Part shown: positions 56,630 to 64,000 of the stretch, piece after piece
Layout: each line of letters opens with the position of its first letter
Position numbering within the stretch: the first letter of the stretch is position 1
Assembly (NCBI RefSeq): GCF_026213295.1
Contig: NC_079431.1
Coordinates: 14,259,804-14,323,803, forward strand
Reading direction: 5' to 3'
From: Gadus chalcogrammus
Taxonomy: Eukaryota > Chordata > Actinopteri > Gadiformes > Gadidae
Length of the DNA stretch: 64,000 nucleotides
Notes under the pieces: generated by a model
Told to the model about the DNA's origin: nothing
Seen by the model: only the letters and a program-made list of their open reading frames with translations
The model's database searches: none
Made by a program: the position numbers and the translations under genes

Positions 56630-59041
56630 TTATTGACCAACGGTTATACATATACATTCACGAAAAAGAGAATACATCTTGAAATCGTGGTCTAGTTTTG
56701 AGTGTACCACATGTGCACTCCCGTCGGTGCAAGCCTCATGCGACCACTTGTAACAAAAGACACACTGGACCCACTCTTCCCCAGGCATCGAGGCGCTGAA
56801 GAGCTCGCAGCACACGAGGCAGCTGACGTCCTCGCTGGATAGGCCTAAATAAATTGGAGAAGTAGAGGCAGCAATAGTGGTGAACTCTGCTGCCTCCGGA
56901 ACAGGACACACTAGGCCTAAGGTGGGGCTGACTCCATCAGCGGGCCAGGTGATGGTGGGAGGAGCAGCTGAGGTGGCAACAGGTGTGACTCCAGCAAGGG
57001 GGGCGGCATCAGGAGCGGGCGAGAACAGCCTCTTCTTGGGAGCCCGAGAGGAGGGAGGCTGCTTGGCGGGACGACGCTGCTTCACAGTTCCCTGCTTTTC
57101 CGCCTCTAAAGCAGCCCTCACCGGGGTGTCCGTAAGTATAGCAGTTGTCCTGAAAACATTAAATTGGACGTTTTAATGATAATTGATTTACTTTAAATGT
57201 GGTAGGTCTACATGACTGTAGACAAAGGAAGTCCAGACAAGATATGAGATGCAAGAGTAACTCCACTTGCCTCTTTCTCCCTCTTCTCTTTGTGATCTTT
57301 CTAGGTCCGGCCTTAGGGTAAGGCCGGACGATGTCCGGGCTGAATTCAACGGCCTCTCCCTCAGGCCGGACAGCTTCGTCAGGCCCGGCAGCTTTGTCAG
57401 GCCCGGCAGCTTCGTCAGGCCCGGCAGCTCGATCAGGTACATCCATGCCTGCCAAAGGACACATTTAAAAAATACACACTTTTAAATAAATGTTTATAAA
57501 CTCACCCTCCTGTTCTTTGTTAAATACCCTGATGTGAGAGTTGTGGCCGGGTGGTCTAGCAGCTTCTCTGCCGTCCACTACCCTATGGACTTTTTTTATG
57601 AACTTGGACTTATGGGACTATTTACTTATCTATTATGAACTGTTTAATCCTCTGTTGCTTCTGATGAACTGTTCCTACCTGAAGTGGCACCTGGAGAAGC
57701 GCTGACCTCGTCACCCGAAGCCTGGGGAGGAGGACGGTCTGTTGAATAGGCTCCGGCGAAGTCCTTTTCCTCAAATGCAGAGGGGTTAAAAGGCCAGATC
57801 CCTGGACTTGAGAACCCGGAGGTAATGTTGTTCACTGTTGCAGCCTTTGGTAAGGCTTCAGCAACGATGGAGGGCACATCATAAATTGAGATGTTTATCC
57901 CTGGGTGGCTCCTCATCCACCTGTCCGCCGCACTCTTTACGTACCCCTTTAGGGGGCCGAAGACACTAATGTCCATTGGCTGCAACCTGTGGGTGCAGTG
58001 GGGAGGGAATGATAGCAGCACTATGCCATTGGCTCTGCAGTAATCAATTGCTGCAATTGACAGGTGGGACGGGTGATTGTCCAGCAGGAGGAGCAGCTTC
58101 GACTCCTTGGACACACGGGTGTGACTGATGAAGTGGGCCAGGTACCGGAGGAAGTCTGGCTCCTTCATCCATCCAGTTGGATTGGCGGTGCCAGCATAGC
58201 CAACGGGTCCACCCCTCAGGAAGTGGTCTTTGAACCGCTTACGGGGGAAGATGATGTAGATGTAGATGATGTATAGTTGTATATATATATAGTTGTGTGT
58301 GTATATAGTTGTGTTTTATGTTAATAAAGATCATATTAAATACCGGTTTCATCAATGTTCCAAATGTCCTTGGCCTGGAACTGGTGCCGGTCCAGCACCG
58401 TCTTTAAATTTTGGTGGAACAAGTTGACATTTCTTTGGTTGAAATTTGACAACCGTTGTTGGCTAGTGGCCTCTGGACGCCGAAGGGAGAGGCTGCCACT
58501 GCGCTCCATGAAGGAGGTGAACCAGTCCTTCCCCGCCATGCTCTTCCTCGACCAGGATGCAGGGAATGGGCAGCTGAAGTGCACTGCCAGCTCAAAGGCA
58601 AATTTTCTGACCTGAAGGGGTCATAAAAAGTTGATGTACATTTGTGTGTTTATGTTATTTGTTCATATTTATTAATTAAAGCATGTGCATAGCATACATG
58701 TGTGCCTGTCCTAAAACGTATGTAGTCCTTTTCACAACACTGACCTCATTAGGGGTGAGCGCAAAATAAATAGCTGCTGCCCTCTTCAGGTAGTCCCTGA
58801 CCTTTCCCTCCTGCGCTGCGTTAAAAACCCTATTGTGCGGGTTATAGCCAGGGGACCTAGCCGCTTCACTGCCCTCTTCTGCCCTCCGCTTGAGGTAGCG
58901 TGACAACGTCACATGATTTATGTTGTTGGCCAACGCTGCCTGCCTCACTGAGCTCCCAGAATTGACCTCGCTGCAGGCCCTGGCATACAACCATGCAGGA
59001 ACCAGCCCACGGGAGGTGGTTCTCCTTCCCACGCGCGGCAT
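56630..59041 (-). pseudogene. Pogo-like transposase, five exons, internally deleted DDE domain
   Basis: Exons on the minus strand: 59041-58745 (HTH of psq type, VRQAALANNINHVTLSRYLK), 58611-58344 (CENP-B-type HTH, then IWNIDETG with the first catalytic Asp), about 58257-57679 (RYLAHFISH, LLLLDNHPSH with the second Asp, LQPMDISVFGPLK with the third acidic residue), 57448-57271 (Pro/Gly/Ala-rich linker of PGLT-like repeats, basic end) and 57149-56630. The last has a PHD-like finger, CLVCCELF...WVQCVFCYKWSHEAC. Phases agree for all joins except exons 2 to 3. There about 35 residues usual for the family are replaced by TA-rich sequence at 58258-58343. The 57271 exon uses a GC donor (GCAAGT). The copy is therefore probably inactive, although all three catalytic acids remain. 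Confidence 0.75.
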
Positions 59042-59213
59042 TTTTCACTCAGTAATAATCTGTTGATGCATGTGATAAACACGTTTTGTTCATTCAAAAT
59101 ATGTTATTAATTCAAAGCAGTAGTTATTCATTGCAAAACATTTATTAATTCTGTGATTTATACAGGTAATGATCGTGCAATGTTCGCGTAATTACGCATG
59201 GTGATGTGCGGGA

Positions 59214-59247
59214 CGTTTGAAACAGGTGTTTCAATCGTCCCGACAGC
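59214..59247. promoter_or_regulatory. Inverted repeat of the subterminal motif upstream of the transposase
   Basis: CGGGACGTTTGAAACA and TGTTTCAATCGTCCCG face each other across 2 nt, with one mismatch. The same words occur next to both transposon ends. The site lies about 170 nt before the transposase start codon. A transposase-binding or autoregulatory site is a reasonable inference. Confidence 0.45.
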
Positions 59248-59865
59248 GACTACTGACACTTAAACCTTTTTTACCTCTAAACTTCAAAACTGTGACATTG
59301 CACATTTATCACAGGTTTAAATACTAATTCATCTGTTGTATATTGATATTATTATGGCATGAAACAAAAAATACAACTATTTATTACAAAAAAACTACCG
59401 CAGGAAGGATTTTACTTACAGCTCTCGAAAACAGGTTTGCGGGATAACATCTGAACGGCGTGACGTCATTACACGAAGTTTCCCGGGATTGGTCAGTCTT
59501 GCTTGCTGAACGTAGTGACGAATTTTGACGTGAAAGCAGGGCTGTACAGTGCGAGTTTTGATCGCATTTGCTATTAAAATATATAACGTGCGAAGATAAA
59601 TACAAGTCCACTCGCACCGGTGCGAAAGGGTGAGAAGGACCCGTGGCAAAAATAAATACGTCTTTCTGTACGGCTTTCAATGGCACTGCTAAGCGCGAGT
59701 GTGTGGGAGCATGATGGGAGCGATGCATGCAGGGAAATGTATTTTGAATTATAGGCTCGCCAGTTCCCCTCAACTACTAAAAAACTACATTTCCCAAACA
59801 TTCGCACGTTGAGGAGGGGCTTTGTAACGGTCGCGGGAAATTCACTTTTTAAGCAAAACAGAAAA

Positions 59866-60153
59866 ATGAAAAGGTATTTCTCTGTATTCGGAAGTTCTTC
59901 TTCATCAAATAAAGATAGAAACTTTGAAAAAAATCCACGTATGGAAGAGATTGACTCGGCGACCACAAGCACGGAACCGGCACCTTCGGACGAAGCCGAC
60001 TCCACCCATGACTCCGTCTCGGCCAACGGGAAAACGTACAGGTTTAACCCCCAGTGGTTAAAAACGTTCAATTGGCTGGTCTACGACCAATCCAAGAAGT
60101 CTATGTTTTGTAACTACGTCGAGGTAGGGGAAAGGACATCAGAGGTTAATTAA
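59866..60153 (+). pseudogene. N-terminal fragment of hAT transposase (KIAA1586/ZMYM-like)
   Basis: The frame begins MKRYFSVFGSSSSS, an arrangement typical of hAT proteins. It continues through an acidic/Ser-Thr-rich stretch to FNPQWLKTFNWLVYDQSKK and MFCNY, the start of the TTF/BED-like finger found in KIAA1586- and ZMYM-type hAT derivatives. It is cut by a MITE at 60150, after which no continuation is seen. Confidence 0.6.
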
Positions 60154-61381
60154 AGGTTGGGTACGCGATTTGCGAAACGCCAGCAGATTTTGAAAATACA
60201 CAACTCAAATGGTCCTACCCCCTCTCCTTCAACGCTGACTCTGACTCCACCCATTCCAAGTACCTGGACGCGCAATCATGCACGAGCGCGAACAGAGATG
60301 CGCGAGAGCGAGCCAGGCTAGCGTAGGTTTTCGTTTAACAACATGGCACTACATTCAGCTGTAAATTGCACCCAGTACCGCGGGAAGTAGGGGTTTTGGG
60401 GGTGCTGCAACACCCCCTGTCCGAGGCCCTGTCTTATCACAGAAAACGATCATTTCTAAAAACTCCGGCCAAAGTGGAGATTTCTGAAAACGCCGGTTAT
60501 GTGTTGTCGTATCAACGGGGAGAAACGGGATTTTAGGTTCTGAAGCGTCACATTATGCACCAGGAAATGCTTGACGTCATGTGAGCGTCCGCTGTACCGT
60601 ATTGGTCCGAATATAAACACAAACCCCATTGTAATACGACCTATATTTGGAAAAAAGATTTGAAGACCAGATCTTGATTTCATGAATAAATAAATTGTAT
60701 TAATTGAAATAATATACGAAAATAAAAAGGCATAGAATAGTAGTGCAAATAGGCCGTACTGATGTGTACACCAAAGACTTCCTGACACTCCTCTGCCCCG
60801 CTGTGTTCGCTCTGGCTGTGGTCGCTCCGAACTGTTTCGGCCCGTGGCAAAGCGAGTCATCCTCGCTGCTGTCCAAGGCATGTTGAGACGCAGCATTTAT
60901 TTAATGCTCATATGTCCTAGTGCTGAAAAAGGGTTATATGAAAAAGTGTGAGGGTAGCGGTGGTGCGCTAAACTTGTTCTGTGAGCAGCTGGATGTGAAC
61001 CTTGGTGTGAAGGAAGTGAACACAACGATTGATTTTCAACTGTGCGCGCATGCACTGGTGTAATTGAGCTGCGCTGCTATATATCTTTTTTATATATCGG
61101 TTTTTAGACCCTTCTCGTCCTTCAGTTGCCGCAAACGTTCAAGTTGCCGCAAACGAGTGCAGTACGACCGTTTGATTGACGTACTTACTGTCCAATGAAA
61201 CTCGGTGGCAATGGAAATGATTGGCTGGAGTTTTTCGAGCCCTGCCCGTTCCACAGATGATTGACAAGTTTAATTTTCATGTCAGTACTTCTAACTCAGT
61301 GGCTGTAAGCGGGTTATGATAAGGATTTCAAGTAATTTTGCAAAAATGGCCAAAAAAGCGAATCACCTACGCAACCTTTAA
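60150..61381. mobile_element. 1.2-kb non-autonomous element nested in the hAT copy
   Basis: The left end TTAAAGGTTGGGTACGCGAT and the right end (reverse complement TTAAAGGTTGCGTAGGTGAT) form imperfect terminal repeats. TTAA at both edges could be part of the repeat or a duplication. The interior has no coding capacity that I recognise. Confidence 0.6.
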
Positions 61382-61678
61382 ATAAGTGTTTGTTAAATTT
61401 GTACATTAAATTTGTAAATTACTTAATTTTGTTGAATGTGTTCACCACTTCTGGCTGCTGATGTTTTAAAAGAGGCTTTAAAAGAGGTGTGTGTTTATTT
61501 TTTTGAGTATAGTATGTGTGCTACCAAAATTATTTTTGTGCTACTGATTTTTTTAGCTTGCTAGCACCAGTGCTATACCATTTTAAAAAGTAAGCGTACA
61601 GCCCTGGAAAGTCTTGCGTGGTTTTCGAGTAAATCGCTGTTTCAATCGTCCCGTGTTTCAATCGACCCGGCTCTCCCC

Positions 61679-63455
<1,777 letters not shown>

Positions 63456-64000
63456 GCGTTGCTTCCTCCCAGTAAGGTCTATTCAACGCCAAGAGATAGG
63501 AATAGTGTCTATTTGTAGATAGAAATATAGCGTAAGAAGGTCTGTATTTAATGGGCATCTTCGACAGATGATGGCCACTGTCAGGATGGTAGTACCACCA
63601 ACCCCAACCATCTGCCTGCCAGCAATTGGACATTAATCCAAACACAACGAATGGTTGTGAAAAAAACGACGAATCAGTATTCAACAAAGGAAGCTGTAAT
63701 CAAATGTAATAACCTTTCAACTAAAAGTCAACACCAAAGCATTAATATCATCAAACCCATTGCGCACAGTTTCTGTTTTAGTTCACACTATTTAGCTATA
63801 TTTTAGTCCTCTCTGACCGTGTGAAGCCAACAGTGTTCCAGGATCCAGACATTTTGACAGTATTATTGTAACAAACATGCTTGCTTAGCAGTCTGTTTTG
63901 ACTACGTTTTGTATATTATGCAACTTAGCAATGACTAACCGACATAATTACAATAGTGTGCACTGTGTGCTTGTTATCGTGAAATAAAATCTTCTACCTA
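63456..64000 (+). other. kctd12: KCTD12 3' UTR
   Basis: AT-rich sequence without open frames, ending with AATAAA at 63983-63988 close to the window edge. Confidence 0.55.

Larger units (their letters stand above)
59537..61606 (+). mobile_element. Decayed hAT transposon nested in the pogo-like element
   Basis: Terminal repeats CAGGGCTGTAC (59537) and GTACAGCCCTG (ending 61606) are of hAT type. GAAAG flanks both ends, so only part of an 8-bp duplication is recognisable. The coding remnant 59866-60153 fits an N-terminal hAT transposase. Confidence 0.65.
54157..61678 (-). mobile_element. 7.5-kb pogo-like DNA transposon with TA target duplication
   Basis: The outer 26 nt are inverted copies with one mismatch: GGGGAGAGCCGGGTC at 54157 and GACCCGGCTCTCCCC ending at 61678. 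They are flanked by TA at 54155-54156 and 61679-61680, as expected for the Tc1/mariner/pogo superfamily. GTTTCAATCGTCCCG-type words repeat near both ends (54349-54380, 61640-61665) and inside at 59214-59247. The transposase lies on the minus strand (59041 to 56630). Extra cargo is a nested hAT copy (59537-61606) and two repeat blocks in the left part. Confidence 0.85.

Noticed and set aside
56307..56657. 116-codon minus-strand frame after the transposase stop
   Set aside because: Lies across the repeat block and has no similarity to the transposase.
59384..60071. Minus-strand frames of 129 and 165 codons upstream of the transposase
   Set aside because: Overlap the hAT ends and remnant in antisense and carry no transposase motif.

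Overview
The window is vertebrate nuclear DNA, almost certainly from a ray-finned (teleost) fish. It has multi-exon genes with GT-AG introns, very GC-rich third codon positions, long (TG)n/(CA)n and (TC)n tracts, C and G homopolymers, and fish-type DNA transposons and L2 LINEs. The microsatellite density would suit a cod-like (gadiform) genome, but that is only a guess. Gene order and orientation match human 13q22 read in reverse: MYCBP2 and FBXL3 on one strand, CLN5 and ACOD1 on the other, then KCTD12. This conserved block is the strongest support for the gene names.

Bases 1-33050: the 3' part of MYCBP2 (the PHR-family ubiquitin ligase PAM/Highwire/Esrom). I trace 45 coding exons, 318 to the stop at 32059. 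They join in frame to 2767 residues, roughly the C-terminal 59 percent of a protein of about 4.7 thousand residues. In order they hold a filamin-type repeat, SH3-like segments, a large Ser/Pro-rich exon, a DOC (APC10-like) domain, a B-box-like finger, a RING and the tandem-cysteine domain with both catalytic cysteines. Two further phase 1-1 exons of 198 and 105 nt may be cassettes. One intron uses a GC donor.

Bases 33050-49720: a Harbinger-like MITE and a dead Tc1 element fill the gap before FBXL3 (CRY-directed F-box protein). FBXL3 converges on CLN5 (lysosomal enzyme, minus strand). CLN5 is head-to-head with a GATD3/ES1-family gene that human 13q22 lacks. That gene converges on ACOD1/IRG1 (itaconate-forming enzyme, minus strand).

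Bases 50500-61680: a transposon graveyard. An inverted-repeat element carries a 407-bp hAT-like MITE with a perfect 8-bp target duplication, and an L2 LINE tail follows. Then comes a 7.5-kb element with near-perfect 26-bp terminal inverted repeats and TA target duplications. It carries a five-exon pogo-like transposase (HTH, CENP-B type, DDE, PHD-like finger) on the minus strand. A decayed hAT copy sits inside it, and another MITE sits inside that.

Bases 62580-63455: KCTD12, a single-exon auxiliary subunit of GABA-B receptors. Apart from synteny the host genes do not form one pathway. MYCBP2 and FBXL3 are both ubiquitin-ligase components, and CLN5 and ACOD1 are metabolic enzymes of lysosome and mitochondrion. 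I see no tRNA, rRNA or CRISPR array. The least ordinary items are the pogo-like element with its internal inverted repeat, the two unlisted MYCBP2 exons and the extra GATD3-like gene.
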